Source of the DNA: Clostridiales bacterium
Lineage (GTDB): Bacteria > Bacillota > Clostridia > Christensenellales > DTU072
Direction: 5' to 3'
DNA: 40,571 nt
NCBI GenBank assembly: GCA_012799455.1
Contig: JAAZLE010000013.1
Location: 1-40,571 of the forward strand
Shown here: in pieces, positions 26,827-35,204 of the stretch
Layout of the letters: each line of letters begins with the position of its first letter
Position numbering within the stretch: the stretch's first letter is position 1
Program-made: the position numbers and the translations under genes
Notes under the pieces: model-generated
What the model was told of the DNA's origin: nothing
The model's database searches: none
The model's input: only the letters and a program-made list of their open reading frames with translations

Positions 26827-27351
26827 ATGATTTTTAAAATTAAGAAAAAGATTTACGAAATGAGACAGGATTACACTGTTAAAAATGCAATCGGAGAGGT
26901 TGTGTGCAAAATTGCGATGCTGCCTTCTGGTTTTTATTTTTATAACAAATTGGGGCTACAACTTGCACAAGTTACATTTCAAGATAATGCAGCCACACTG
27001 TCTATAGTAAAGAGCAATCCTACTTTTCCCGGTGCTGTAAAAATGAAAATCATGGGGCAAAATGATTTTAAATTTGTCACTAATGAGTTGGAAAAAGGAG
27101 ATGAAGTATTTGTAAAAGCGGTCAAAGGGGCTAAAGCAAATAAATTTTCCATTTGGGGAAAGCCTAGCCAATATAACTTCGAGATTTATGACGGAAGTTA
27201 TGTTGTTGCAAGTGTAGTGCCAGTTATGGGTAAGCCTAACTTTTACCAAATAAGAACAACAGAAAGCACAAATATCTTGTATGTTTTAATGATTTGCCTT
27301 GCTGCCGAAAAATTACACGCAGATCCCCAAAGTAAGATGATTTTAGTGTAA
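26827..27351 (+). CDS. LURP-one-related / YxjI-like (tubby-fold) protein
   Basis: 174 aa. The start, FKIKKKIYEMRQDYTVKNAI followed by GEVVCKI, matches the opening of the LOR/YxjI family, whose members adopt a tubby-like beta barrel around one central helix. The pattern continues with F-x-I-x-G-K (FSIWGKP), YNFEIYDG and VVASVVPV. Length is typical (about 160-200 aa). There is no signal peptide or clear membrane segment; a short hydrophobic stretch near the end (YVLMICLAAEKL) fits the buried central helix of the fold. AAGGTG lies five bases before the ATG. The biochemical role of bacterial members is unknown. It is a single gene with its own promoter and terminator. Confidence 0.8.
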   Translation: MIFKIKKKIYEMRQDYTVKNAIGEVVCKIAMLPSGFYFYNKLGLQLAQVTFQDNAATLSIVKSNPTFPGAVKMKIMGQNDFKFVTNELEKGDEVFVKAVKGAKANKFSIWGKPSQYNFEIYDGSYVVASVVPVMGKPNFYQIRTTESTNILYVLMICLAAEKLHADPQSKMILV

Positions 27352-27435
27352 AACATAAGGCTAATGATAGAACCAAGGCTTATCTACAGCAAAACAACAT
27401 TTGTACAAAATACGATTTAAAGGATGAAACTAATG

Positions 27436-27466
27436 TACCGTATCTGGTTTGGTGCGGTATTTTTTT
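27436..27466 (+). terminator. Terminator of the LURP-one/YxjI-like gene
   Basis: TACCGTATC pairs with GGTGCGGTA (two wobbles) around TGGTTT and leads into a run of seven T. Confidence 0.8.
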
Positions 27467-27507
27467 ATAAAGTTGCTTAAATATTCAGAAACCTAACACG
27501 CGCGCTA

Positions 27508-27536
27508 TTGACAACTAAATATTACTCATATAAAAT
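27508..27536 (+). promoter_or_regulatory. Promoter of the GLUG lipoprotein gene
   Basis: TTGACA at 27508-27513 and TAAAAT at 27531-27536 are separated by 17 bases. Confidence 0.7.
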
Positions 27537-27569
27537 TAAGGTAATCTCTAGAACGTACGTGGAGACAAT

Positions 27570-29543
27570 ATGCGTAAAATTTTAGTGATGGTTTTAGCCA
27601 TCATTGTGGTTTTGATGATTTCATTGACGGTCATAGCATGTGATGATGCTAAGGACCCATCTTTGACGGTCATAGCATGTGATGATGCTAAGGACCCATC
27701 TTTTGTTGAGTTGTCGAAAGAAGGGTCATATGATCTCTCGCAAAACAGCATTAATTTACAAAATGAAGAAACCCCAGCGGAAGTCAAATATATAATTTCA
27801 TTTGAAACAGATTCCTCACAAGTTATTCCCAATATGGAGCTTTTGACAATGAGCGCATCTCAAGTGCCAACACTTACTAATGCAGTTAAGCCAGGATATC
27901 GTTTTGAAGGGTGGTACTTAACCGCTGAGTGCGTAGGTGCTAAATTAAATTTCCCATATACTTTTCATAAAAACACCACTCTTTATGCCAAGTGGGTTCC
28001 TAACGCGACTGTAAGGATAGGGACACCTGAGGATTTAATGGAAGTAAAAAATGATTTGGCTGGAAGTTACATACTCACAAGAAATATAGACCTTGCTGAA
28101 TATGGTATATGGGAGCCGATAGGCGATAGACTAGAGCCATTTACTGGTGTGTTTGATGGAAACGGATATGTAATTAATAACATGAAAATAGAGGAGCTAG
28201 AAGAAGACGAAGAGTTTAACGAGCTTCCTATAGGCCTTTTTGGCAGAGTCACTGGGCATGTTAAAAATGTAACACTGACAAATTATAAAATAAAACTAGA
28301 AGGCGAAAAGTCTAGGTTTATGATTGGAGGAATTATAGGACATCTAGATGGTGGCTCGCTTTTATTTTCCCAATCAATAGGAACGCTGTTAAATTCAGAG
28401 ATGTCATACAGGAAGAGGTTTGTAGATACGTTCTGGGTAACCGCAAAACCTTCAACTAAAGTGTCGCTAGGCGGGGCAGTTGGTAAGGTAGATAATAACG
28501 GTGTAGTAACAGGGGTATCTACTGAAGGAACAATTACCTCTTATTCGAATGCTATAGAAATTTATACAGGTGGAGTGGTAGGGCATGTAGTATCTGGCAG
28601 AATCACAGAGTGCAATTCTGCTGCTAAAGTTTATGGTAAAGCGGCAGGGGGACTTATAGGCTTAAATGATGGAAATGTAGATAGATGTTTTGCTTCAGGT
28701 GAAGTTAGCGGATCTTTATCATATCCATCGGTTATAGGCGGTCTTGCATCATACAATCAAACAAGCGGAACAATCACTCGTAGTTATGCAACAGGGGCAG
28801 TTCGTGGAAGAACCGCAGGTGGCCTTGTAGGTGTCAATAAGTTTGATTATGAAACTGCTATAGGTGGAAGAATTACTCATTGCTATGCAAAAGGAAATGT
28901 GTTTGGTTCGGAGTACGCAGGAGGTTTACTAGGCAGACACACATCAGATATCCCGTATTTCGGTTGGGATGATTATAGTGGATTAATTTTTGATCCAGTA
29001 GGACAAAATGATCGTCCTGGAATTTCTTTCAATGCCATATCTAATTGTTTGGCATTTGGTGATGTAACAGCAAATGCATCTGAAACAGTGTATGAAAAAA
29101 CGTATGTTGATGACGAAGGCGTTGAGCACACTGAAGAACATAGAATACTAGGAGTTTTCTATTCAGTATTTGCAGGAGGCCTGGTCGGTCAGGCAAACGA
29201 AATATTAATAGGCAATTGTATTGCATTTGGCGATGTAAAAGGTATATCTCATAGGCAGTTAGAAGAAGACGGCGAGATTAATGCTAAAAACCCAGCTCAC
29301 GTAAATAACTTTATTGGGCATTCTACTAACTCTACACAGCGCTTCCAACATGTGTATGCCATTGAGGGACAGGAAGTTAAGAGAAATGATGAAGACTATA
29401 CCGACTACAGTACTGTTGCAACCATAACTTTTTCCGAGGTTAATGAAGGTGCTAGATTAGATGCGATGGGTTTTGATGACACAATTTGGGCACTGACAGG
29501 ACTGAATATTGAGGGAGGCGTGTATCCCACACTACTGATGTAA
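27570..29543 (+). CDS. GLUG-repeat lipoprotein with InlB-B module and duplicated lipobox
   Basis: 657 aa. Residues 1-24 form a lipoprotein signal with lipobox LTVIAC (C24), so the protein should be anchored in the membrane by lipid. The next 13 residues repeat LTVIACDDAKDPS exactly, giving a second candidate Cys (C37) that lacks a hydrophobic core of its own. Residues 73-142 are one InlB-B / Listeria-Bacteroides module (PGYRFEGWYL, ending LYAKW). From about 146 the chain is a GLUG-type beta solenoid, beginning GTPEDLMEVKNDL with YILTRNIDL and FTGVFDGNGYVI, then repeats such as TAGGLVGVNK, GGVVGHVVSG and YAGGLLGRH. It shares both modules with the giant protein at 128-12502. GGAG lies five bases before the ATG. 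Confidence 0.85.
   Translation: MRKILVMVLAIIVVLMISLTVIACDDAKDPSLTVIACDDAKDPSFVELSKEGSYDLSQNSINLQNEETPAEVKYIISFETDSSQVIPNMELLTMSASQVPTLTNAVKPGYRFEGWYLTAECVGAKLNFPYTFHKNTTLYAKWVPNATVRIGTPEDLMEVKNDLAGSYILTRNIDLAEYGIWEPIGDRLEPFTGVFDGNGYVINNMKIEELEEDEEFNELPIGLFGRVTGHVKNVTLTNYKIKLEGEKSRFMIGGIIGHLDGGSLLFSQSIGTLLNSEMSYRKRFVDTFWVTAKPSTKVSLGGAVGKVDNNGVVTGVSTEGTITSYSNAIEIYTGGVVGHVVSGRITECNSAAKVYGKAAGGLIGLNDGNVDRCFASGEVSGSLSYPSVIGGLASYNQTSGTITRSYATGAVRGRTAGGLVGVNKFDYETAIGGRITHCYAKGNVFGSEYAGGLLGRHTSDIPYFGWDDYSGLIFDPVGQNDRPGISFNAISNCLAFGDVTANASETVYEKTYVDDEGVEHTEEHRILGVFYSVFAGGLVGQANEILIGNCIAFGDVKGISHRQLEEDGEINAKNPAHVNNFIGHSTNSTQRFQHVYAIEGQEVKRNDEDYTDYSTVATITFSEVNEGARLDAMGFDDTIWALTGLNIEGGVYPTLLM
27624..27701 (+). 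repeat. Perfect 39-base tandem duplication across the lipobox
   Basis: The 39-base unit starting TTGACGGTCATAGCATG occurs at 27624-27662 and again at 27663-27701 without a single change. It adds 13 codons in frame and doubles the lipid-attachment motif. Confidence 0.95.
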
Positions 29544-29546
29544 ATA

Positions 29547-30119
29547 ATGTTTGTTGTTAATGTGGAAATAAATAAAGCAGATTATGTAAAGTGTAATCAG
29601 TATTACTTGAGACGGTATTTTGGAGTAAAAGAAATAATACTTCTATGCCTTTTATTTGCTGGTGGTATAGCATTGTTTTTTGCGTTTCAACAGATTTTTA
29701 TGCTTATCATGAGCGGTATAACATTGTTTTTGACCGTACTTTTAGTAGTTATTTTTGTAGCCCTTGGCAAAAAACAATATAAACAGGAGTTTGTAGATAG
29801 AAATACAAAACTTTGGACCTTTACATTTAGTGAAGCCGAGTACTCAATTGAAACTCATGAAAATGAGGGTAAGGATGCTTACAAAGAAATAAGGGAATAC
29901 GATCAGGTAGATAGGATTGCAATACTTGAAGATAAAGGGATTATTTACTTTTATACCAGCCCAGCAACCATGTATTACATAAAAAAGGATAATTTACCTG
30001 ACGGTGAGTTTGATAAATTAATTTCTTTTATGCGAGAAAAATTTAATCCTATGAAATTTAGAATGAGACAAAAGAAAATTTCACAATACCCTCGTAACAT
30101 TTTAGGTCCAAAAGGTTAA
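29547..30119 (+). CDS. YcxB-like membrane protein
   Basis: 190 aa. Two membrane helices (about 29-47 and 50-73) follow a short polar start with NQYYLRRYFG, and a soluble domain of about 110 residues follows. That layout, together with WTFTFSEAEYSI, KEIREYDQV and IYFYTSPATMYYIKKD, fits the YcxB-like family, whose function is unknown. The ATG is only 3 bases after the stop of the GLUG lipoprotein gene, and the nearest purine-rich site is about 26 bases away, so translation is probably coupled. Whether the two proteins work together cannot be told. Confidence 0.75.
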   Translation: MFVVNVEINKADYVKCNQYYLRRYFGVKEIILLCLLFAGGIALFFAFQQIFMLIMSGITLFLTVLLVVIFVALGKKQYKQEFVDRNTKLWTFTFSEAEYSIETHENEGKDAYKEIREYDQVDRIAILEDKGIIYFYTSPATMYYIKKDNLPDGEFDKLISFMREKFNPMKFRMRQKKISQYPRNILGPKG

Positions 30120-30147
30120 AAATATAAACTTTCATTTTTTTGATTAT

Positions 30148-30179
30148 AAAGCCACTTTCAATATATGAGTGGCTTTTTT
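30148..30179 (+). terminator. Terminator of the GLUG lipoprotein/YcxB unit
   Basis: AAAGCCACT and AGTGGCTTT pair around an 11-base loop and end in TTTTTT. Confidence 0.85.
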
Positions 30180-30200
30180 ACTCAAGTTTTGAAGTTGGTT

Positions 30201-30234
30201 AAAAAATAAATGCGACTATTTGACTAGTCGCATT
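30201..30234 (-). terminator. Terminator of tRNA-Arg
   Basis: On the minus strand AATGCGACTA and TAGTCGCATT form a perfect 10-base stem around GTCAAA, followed by TATTTTTT. It starts 2 bases after the tRNA CCA end. Confidence 0.85.
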
Positions 30235-30235
30235 G

Positions 30236-30312
30236 TGGTACGCCCTAAGGAGCTCGAATCCCTAACCTTTGGTTCCGTAGACCAACGCTCTATCCAATTG
30301 AGCTAAGGGCGC
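30236..30312 (-). tRNA. tRNA-Arg (anticodon ACG)
   Basis: A 77-nt minus-strand cloverleaf with encoded CCA. The acceptor stem GCGCCCT/AGGGCGT has one terminal wobble. TTGGT/ACCAA closes the loop CTACGGA, giving anticodon ACG, which is expected to be deaminated to ICG to read CGN codons. The T-loop is TTCGAGC. Confidence 0.93.
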
Positions 30313-30325
30313 AAGTAATATAGTG

Positions 30326-30354
30326 ATTATAATTTCTTTATGAAAAACTGTCAA
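30326..30354 (-). promoter_or_regulatory. Promoter of tRNA-Arg
   Basis: On the minus strand a consensus TTGACA (30349-30354) and TATAAT (30326-30331) are exactly 17 bases apart, the strongest promoter in the window. Confidence 0.85.
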
Positions 30355-30478
30355 ATAAAGAACTTGGATAATATCATAAAATAAATGAGATAAGCGTGTG
30401 TGCTTAAACGATTGTAAATTAAACTCAAGATGATATAAGGCGGATTTGTGTTTTTTTGATTACAATAGTCAGACCGTA

Positions 30479-30487
30479 TGATATAAT
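30479..30487 (+). promoter_or_regulatory. Extended -10 promoter of the GNAT gene
   Basis: TGATATAAT is an extended -10 element. The only -35 candidate, TTGATT at 30456-30461, is 20 bases away, so the TG extension probably carries recognition. Confidence 0.5.
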
Positions 30488-30537
30488 AACTTTTAATACG
30501 CATAGCTTGATTTTGATATATGTAGTAGGTATTTAAA

Positions 30538-30915
30538 ATGATTAATTTAACCGCAACAAATGATAAGAAAATTTTAGATGGCTTAAGTAATAAAATATTT
30601 GGTGTACCTTTTGATGGTGGCGTAGGGTATATATTGCAATTAGATGAAGAGGCTGTTGGCGTAGCAAAGGTTATTGTCAATCCCGATGTTTCCACGATTG
30701 TTTCAATTGGAGTGTTAAAAGAACACAGAAGGAAGGGGTATGGCGACTTTTTTACAAGAGTACTTCTGCATGTACTATCCCAGGTAAGTGCTTATTTAGT
30801 GGTAGGATATAAGTCCAAATACTTTACTCAATTTGGATTTAAAGATAGTTTTGATGAAATGTTTATGAAGTCAAAAGACATAGTATTTCCTTCGAAATGC
30901 CAGCACGACAAATAG
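30538..30915 (+). CDS. GNAT-family N-acetyltransferase
   Basis: 125 aa. The acetyl-CoA-binding motif A is clear: SIGVLKEHRRKGYGDFFTR, with the R/Q-x-x-G-x-G/A pattern as RRKGYG (about residues 64-69). A conserved beta strand, YLVVGYKSKYFTQFGF, follows in the place of motif B, where the Tyr is often the general acid. It is shorter than most GNATs (about 140-180 aa), mainly because the N-terminal strands are reduced. The substrate is unknown. The ribosome site is weak (AGGT seven bases upstream). It lies 125 bases before glnS with no terminator between them, so they may share a transcript. Confidence 0.8.
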   Translation: MINLTATNDKKILDGLSNKIFGVPFDGGVGYILQLDEEAVGVAKVIVNPDVSTIVSIGVLKEHRRKGYGDFFTRVLLHVLSQVSAYLVVGYKSKYFTQFGFKDSFDEMFMKSKDIVFPSKCQHDK

Positions 30916-31040
30916 TATAAATACGCATTTAGTGATGATAGTTAAGCAATAAACTAGAAAATACCAGCATGATAAATAATATTGTGTTAAGCAATAAAAT
31001 AGAGACTAAAGTTCTAAAAAACAGATAAAGGATGGATGAT

Positions 31041-32690
31041 ATGACGAAAAAATATGAGGCAAACAATTTCATTGAAGAGATTATTGTAAATGATTTAGAA
31101 ACAGGCAAGCATGATAGTATCGCGACAAGGTTTCCGCCGGAGCCAAATGGATATTTGCACATTGGTCACGCAAAGAGTTTGTCAATAAATTTTGGTATAA
31201 AAGAAAAGTTTAACGGTACTTGTTATTTGAGATTTGATGATACAAATCCTACTAAAGAAGAGCAAGAGTATGTAGACAGCATTAAAGAAGACATCAAGTG
31301 GTTAGGATATGTATGGGATAAAGAACTATATGCATCAGATTATTTTGAGACGATGTACGAATGTGCAGTTTTACTCATCAAGAAAGGTCTTGCGTATGTC
31401 TGCGAATTAACAGCTGAGGAAATTAGTGCAACAAGGGGAGATTTAGTTACTCCAGGAAAGGAAAGTCCGTATAGAAATAGACCAATAGAAGAGAGTCTAA
31501 AACTGTTTGCAGAAATGAGAGCAGGAAAATTTGCTGATGGCGAAAAGGTTCTAAGGGCCAAAATTGATATGGCTAGTCCAAATATGAATATGAGAGATCC
31601 GGTGTTATACAGAATTTTATTTGCACATCATCATAGAACAGGAGATGATTGGTGCATTTATCCAATGTATGACTTTGCTCATCCCATAGAAGATGCTATA
31701 GAAAAAATAACACATTCAATCTGTACTTTAGAGTTTGAAGACCATAGACCACTGTATGATTGGGTTGTTGATAATTGCGAGTTTGATCCAAAGCCTAGAC
31801 AAATTGAGTTTGCAAGACTGGCTATACAAAATACTGTAATGAGTAAGAGGTTTTTGAAAAGTTTAGTTGATATCGGATATGTTACAGGCTGGAGTGATCC
31901 TCGCATGCCTACACTGAGTGGTATGAGAGAAAGAGGGTATCCACCAGAAGCAATAAAGGATTTTTGTAGTAGAGTGGGAGTTGCAAAGGCAAATAGCGAA
32001 GTAGAGCAACAACTATTGGACTTTTGCATAAGGGAAAACTTAAACAAAAATGCAGATAGAGCTATGGTTGTAGAACAGCCTTTAAGGGTAATTATTGACA
32101 ATATCAAAGAAGGCGATGAGTTAGTGTTTTCCTCAATTAATAATCCCAATAATGAGAGTTCGGCATCCCATAATGTCATAATGACAAGAGAAATATTTAT
32201 TGAAAAAACCGATTTTGAACTCGTTCCTCCACCGAAGTATCATAGGTTGGTGCCAGGCGGTAAGGTTAGATTGAAATCTGGTTTAATCATCCAACACAAA
32301 TCTACGGAACTCGATGAAAATGGAGTGCCAGTAACGCTACACTGTGAGTATTTGGAAGGAACAGAAAGCGGGGGTCCAAATTCAGGTATGAAAGTGAAGG
32401 GCACGATACAATGGGTATCTTCCTCACATGCTGTTGAATGTGAGTTATACAATTACGAATCACTTCTTGTTGATGCAAAAGACGGCGTAACGGATTTCAG
32501 AGAACGCTTAAACCCAAACTCATTGAATATCATCAAAGGGGCTAAGGCTGAAGAGTTTATAGCCGAAGGCGAGATAGGAAAAGTGTATCAGTTTATGCGA
32601 AGCGCGTACTACAAAAAAGCTGGTACTTTTGATGGCATAGTCAGGTTTTATAGAGTGGTTGAGTTGAGAGACACGTACAACAAAAAATAA
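31041..32690 (+). CDS. glnS: Glutaminyl-tRNA synthetase
   Basis: 549 aa from the preferred ATG. It charges tRNA-Gln with glutamine directly in the cytoplasm. The class I signature PPEPNGYLHIGHAKS places HIGH at 40-43, the KMSKS equivalent is VMSKR at 266-270, and GDDWCIYPMYDFAHP with ITHSICTLEFEDHRPLYDW is diagnostic for GlnRS against GluRS. The C-terminal anticodon-binding beta barrels are present; there is no YqeY fusion. AAAGG (31027-31031) touches the earlier ATG at 31032 but is nine bases from the ATG at 31041, so the later start (MTKKYEANNF) is chosen. Many Bacillota instead make Gln-tRNA through GatCAB; whether that route also exists here cannot be seen. Confidence 0.95.
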   Translation: MTKKYEANNFIEEIIVNDLETGKHDSIATRFPPEPNGYLHIGHAKSLSINFGIKEKFNGTCYLRFDDTNPTKEEQEYVDSIKEDIKWLGYVWDKELYASDYFETMYECAVLLIKKGLAYVCELTAEEISATRGDLVTPGKESPYRNRPIEESLKLFAEMRAGKFADGEKVLRAKIDMASPNMNMRDPVLYRILFAHHHRTGDDWCIYPMYDFAHPIEDAIEKITHSICTLEFEDHRPLYDWVVDNCEFDPKPRQIEFARLAIQNTVMSKRFLKSLVDIGYVTGWSDPRMPTLSGMRERGYPPEAIKDFCSRVGVAKANSEVEQQLLDFCIRENLNKNADRAMVVEQPLRVIIDNIKEGDELVFSSINNPNNESSASHNVIMTREIFIEKTDFELVPPPKYHRLVPGGKVRLKSGLIIQHKSTELDENGVPVTLHCEYLEGTESGGPNSGMKVKGTIQWVSSSHAVECELYNYESLLVDAKDGVTDFRERLNPNSLNIIKGAKAEEFIAEGEIGKVYQFMRSAYYKKAGTFDGIVRFYRVVELRDTYNKK

Positions 32691-32748
32691 CTGACTGCTG
32701 TCATTTGAAGTCATATTTAGCACATAGTAAAAGCAACGCAACGGTTGT

Positions 32749-32772
32749 AAAGCCCCCAGCAGGGGCTTTTTT
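32749..32772 (+). terminator. Terminator of glnS
   Basis: AAAGCCCC and GGGGCTTT pair around CAGCA and run into TTT. An outer AGCAAC (32732) / GTTGCT (32773) pair could lengthen the structure. Confidence 0.85.
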
Positions 32773-32797
32773 GTTGCTAGCTAGAACTAGTCGGGCG

Positions 32798-32844
32798 CGC
32801 GAGCGGGTTTGTAAAATAAATTTGTTGTTGCTTTATATCTCGCG
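32798..32844 (+). promoter_or_regulatory. CGCGAG/CTCGCG dyad over the motif-cluster promoter
   Basis: CGCGAG at 32798-32803 and CTCGCG at 32839-32844 are inverted repeats that flank the -35 element (32828) of the cluster promoter. The same half-sites with nearly the same spacing occur at 46-90 before the giant surface-protein gene. The surrounding GGGCGCGCGAGCGGG is GC-rich for this DNA. Confidence 0.35.
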
Positions 32845-32856
32845 TTTTAGTATAAT
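32828..32856 (+). promoter_or_regulatory. Promoter of the tetraspan/motif cluster
   Basis: TTGCTT at 32828-32833 and TATAAT at 32851-32856 are 17 bases apart. The ribosome site AAAGGA is at 32901-32906. Confidence 0.7.
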
Positions 32857-32914
32857 ATTTTTAATTGAGATTTTAGAGTACTTTAGTGTGCTCGGGGGAC
32901 AAAGGAAAAGAATT

Positions 32915-34186
32915 ATGATTAAATGTAAATCTTGTGGGGAGATGAATATAGACACCAATAAGTTTTGTGTTTCCTGCGGTAGTTCGCTTAGCGATGCGGC
33001 TAGTTTAGCGATGAAAGAAGCACTAGAGCAGGCCAAGAAAGGTTTCGAAAAAGACTCCCTAGTTTCAATTGACAGATCGCGTGTAACTTATGTTTGTACA
33101 GTTTGTGGGACCGTTAACAGCATAGACACAAGTAAATGTACCAAATGTGGAAAGCCTAGACCTAGAAGCGAGTTTGTAAATGCACTAAGAAGAATTAGGC
33201 AGGGTCAAGAATATAGCACTGCATTAGGAGAGTCGTTTGTTGAAGATGCTTCTGCAGAACAAACTCAAGCAGAAGTGCAGCCCGAACAGCCAATTCAACA
33301 GCCAATACAGCCTCAACAACCAATGGAGCCTCATAGAGTAGAAAATGTATCCATGTATGTAGGTGGTGGCGGGCAAGCCAACGCTGTTGTACAACCTTTT
33401 GTTATTGTTCCATTTGTAAACCCCAATCAAGAAATTTGGCAATCAAGACAAAACCAACTGTATAGGTTCCAACCGTATACGCAAGCCGAAGTAGAGCAAA
33501 TTAGAAAAGATAGAGAAGAGCAACAAAGAGCCTTACTAGAGGCGCAAAGGTTGCAGAAACTGCAAGAAGAGTATAACGACATGGCTGTAGTGGAAGATGA
33601 AAGTGTCGCATATAGCAAGAAGACTAAGCCAGTTCGTATAGTCTCGATATTGATGATTATTATCGCCATTGCTACTATAGTGCTGGCGTACCTTATGAAT
33701 ATTTACAGGATAGGCTCTCAAGGCATGTTGCCAGTTTTCTATACCGAAGGAAAGCCTTCATGGTCAATACTAGTTTATGCTAATGGAATAGTGGAGTGTT
33801 TAAAAGGTCAGTTTGGGCTAGATATACAGTGGAATGGACTAGGATATACATATAGCGGACCTACTGATTTCATAGCGCCTGTTGCTTTCATAATGTATCT
33901 AATTTTAACACTAGTAATTTTGATTAGGAGCGCAGTAAGAGCTTTAAGTGGATATGCAAAGAGAAAGGGTTGGTTTTTACCGCTACTTGCTTTGCTTTTT
34001 TTCCTGACGGGAATCGTGGGCTTAATTCAAAAATATGCAGAATTTACCCTCGAAAGTATAAAAGCATTCCTAGGCGATGCTCAAATAGGAATGTATGTTT
34101 CTTTAGCATTAGCGGTGCTATTGCTCATAGTATCATGTTTTTGTCCAGTGAATGCGAAGGTTGTTCGCAACAAGAAGAATAGGTAA
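32915..34186 (+). CDS. Zinc-ribbon four-helix membrane protein, first gene of the motif cluster
   Basis: 423 aa from the chosen ATG. Two zinc-ribbon knuckles open it: C4-C7/C18-C21 and C61-C64/C75-C78, each C-x2-C-x10-C-x2-C. A Gln/Pro-rich linker leads to AVVQPFVIVPFVNPNQ (about 156-171), a divergent form of the motif shared by the later genes. A charged, coiled-coil-like stretch follows (EQIRKDREEQQRALLEAQRL), then four membrane helices at about 241-263, 318-339, 352-374 and 392-414. With Lys/Arg before helix 1, the ribbons and motif should be cytoplasmic. The open frame extends 70 codons further upstream, but that part crosses the glnS terminator; AAAGGA lies eight bases before this ATG. 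I do not recognise the family beyond the zinc ribbons. Confidence 0.8.
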   Translation: MIKCKSCGEMNIDTNKFCVSCGSSLSDAASLAMKEALEQAKKGFEKDSLVSIDRSRVTYVCTVCGTVNSIDTSKCTKCGKPRPRSEFVNALRRIRQGQEYSTALGESFVEDASAEQTQAEVQPEQPIQQPIQPQQPMEPHRVENVSMYVGGGGQANAVVQPFVIVPFVNPNQEIWQSRQNQLYRFQPYTQAEVEQIRKDREEQQRALLEAQRLQKLQEEYNDMAVVEDESVAYSKKTKPVRIVSILMIIIAIATIVLAYLMNIYRIGSQGMLPVFYTEGKPSWSILVYANGIVECLKGQFGLDIQWNGLGYTYSGPTDFIAPVAFIMYLILTLVILIRSAVRALSGYAKRKGWFLPLLALLFFLTGIVGLIQKYAEFTLESIKAFLGDAQIGMYVSLALAVLLLIVSCFCPVNAKVVRNKKNR

Positions 34187-34209
34187 ATATAATTATTCGG
34201 AGGAAGGAA

Positions 34210-35184
34210 ATGGGAAAAAAGGCGTCCACACATAGTAGACAAGACCAACGTGATTTTGCTAGATATGGAACAAATTCGTATGTAATGAACAAAAGAGACA
34301 TGTCTTCACCATACGTTGCTAATTACTATGCTGCTAAACAACAAAGACAACAGTATGTAGTGGCACAAAAGAACAGACCAATCAGAGGGTATGATCAATA
34401 TGATTCAATCGAAAGTGGCAGAAATGTAGGTAAGGCAAAAACCAGACCTAAGGAATTGAGGGCAAAAAGAGGCGCTATTGTTATCATAATGCTGATACTG
34501 ATGGTGGCATATGTTGCGGTTGCGGCATTATCTTTCTTCAATGTCCTCCCACAATATACTTCAATATTTGTTAAAAACCCTGGTGTGGTTATAGCGGCTC
34601 CTGCGGAGGAAGAAGAGACTGAAGAAGAAGCAGCGGAAGCAGCGGGCGAAGAGGCAACAGGAGAAGAAGAAACGACCGCTGAAGAGGAAACAACTGAGGA
34701 AGAATCAACCGAGGAAGCAATATCATTAACAAATAGAGACATTGTTATGGGGTTTGTAAAGTCATTTGTAGAAATGCCCGCAGAAGAATCCCATTTTTAT
34801 AACGATGCTATGAGTATCGTAAAAGAAGCGGGTATCGTAAATAAGATAGCGTACTACGCACTACCGATAGCATATGTACTTGCGCTGCTAATAGCACTAG
34901 TTCAATTAGTAAGACTACTTATCGCAGCATTCACCCCAAAGAGAAGAAAGCTATTTATACTTGGCTCAATTCTGTTATTTGTACTGAATATAGTGGTGAT
35001 AGCTACAGGATATATTTGGTCTGCAGGTACGAATTTTGCATATATAACAAACTACATTCCATTTATAGCTAAAGAATTGATTCCAATTCAACTAGGCATA
35101 GGTGGCTTGATATCGCTTGGCATATCACTATTGTCATTAATATTTAGTTTCTTTGCATATCGTAGCAAGAAAAAAGTGGGATAA
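34210..35184 (+). CDS. Four-helix membrane protein with acidic outer loop (cluster gene 2)
   Basis: 324 aa, no family recognised. A basic, Gln/Tyr-rich tail of about 85 residues (SSPYVANYYAAKQQRQQY) precedes helix 1 (88-112). A loop of about 100 residues with a Glu/Thr-only core (EEETEEEAAEAAGEEA and onward, about 131-172) is predicted outside. Helices 2-4 lie at about 217-242, 247-270 and 294-317, and the end is Lys-rich. This is the only large member without a clear QLTP-type motif. Its last helix opens with IPIQLGIGG, much like IPLQLVSGV in the fourth gene, so the two look paralogous. GGAGG lies just before the ATG; the first gene ends 23 bases upstream. Confidence 0.8.
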   Translation: MGKKASTHSRQDQRDFARYGTNSYVMNKRDMSSPYVANYYAAKQQRQQYVVAQKNRPIRGYDQYDSIESGRNVGKAKTRPKELRAKRGAIVIIMLILMVAYVAVAALSFFNVLPQYTSIFVKNPGVVIAAPAEEEETEEEAAEAAGEEATGEEETTAEEETTEEESTEEAISLTNRDIVMGFVKSFVEMPAEESHFYNDAMSIVKEAGIVNKIAYYALPIAYVLALLIALVQLVRLLIAAFTPKRRKLFILGSILLFVLNIVVIATGYIWSAGTNFAYITNYIPFIAKELIPIQLGIGGLISLGISLLSLIFSFFAYRSKKKVG

Positions 35185-35204
35185 GGAAGCGGAGGTAATA
35201 ACAT

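Noticed and set aside
31032-31040. Earlier ATG of glnS
   Set aside because: The purine-rich site touches this ATG, leaving no spacing; the ATG nine bases later is properly spaced.
32705-32914. 70-codon N-terminal extension of the zinc-ribbon protein
   Set aside because: It spans the glnS terminator and the cluster promoter; a good ribosome site precedes the ATG at 32915.
34395-34742. Minus-strand Ser/Val-rich open frame
   Set aside because: It is the antisense of the Glu/Thr-rich repeat of cluster gene 2; no start signals.
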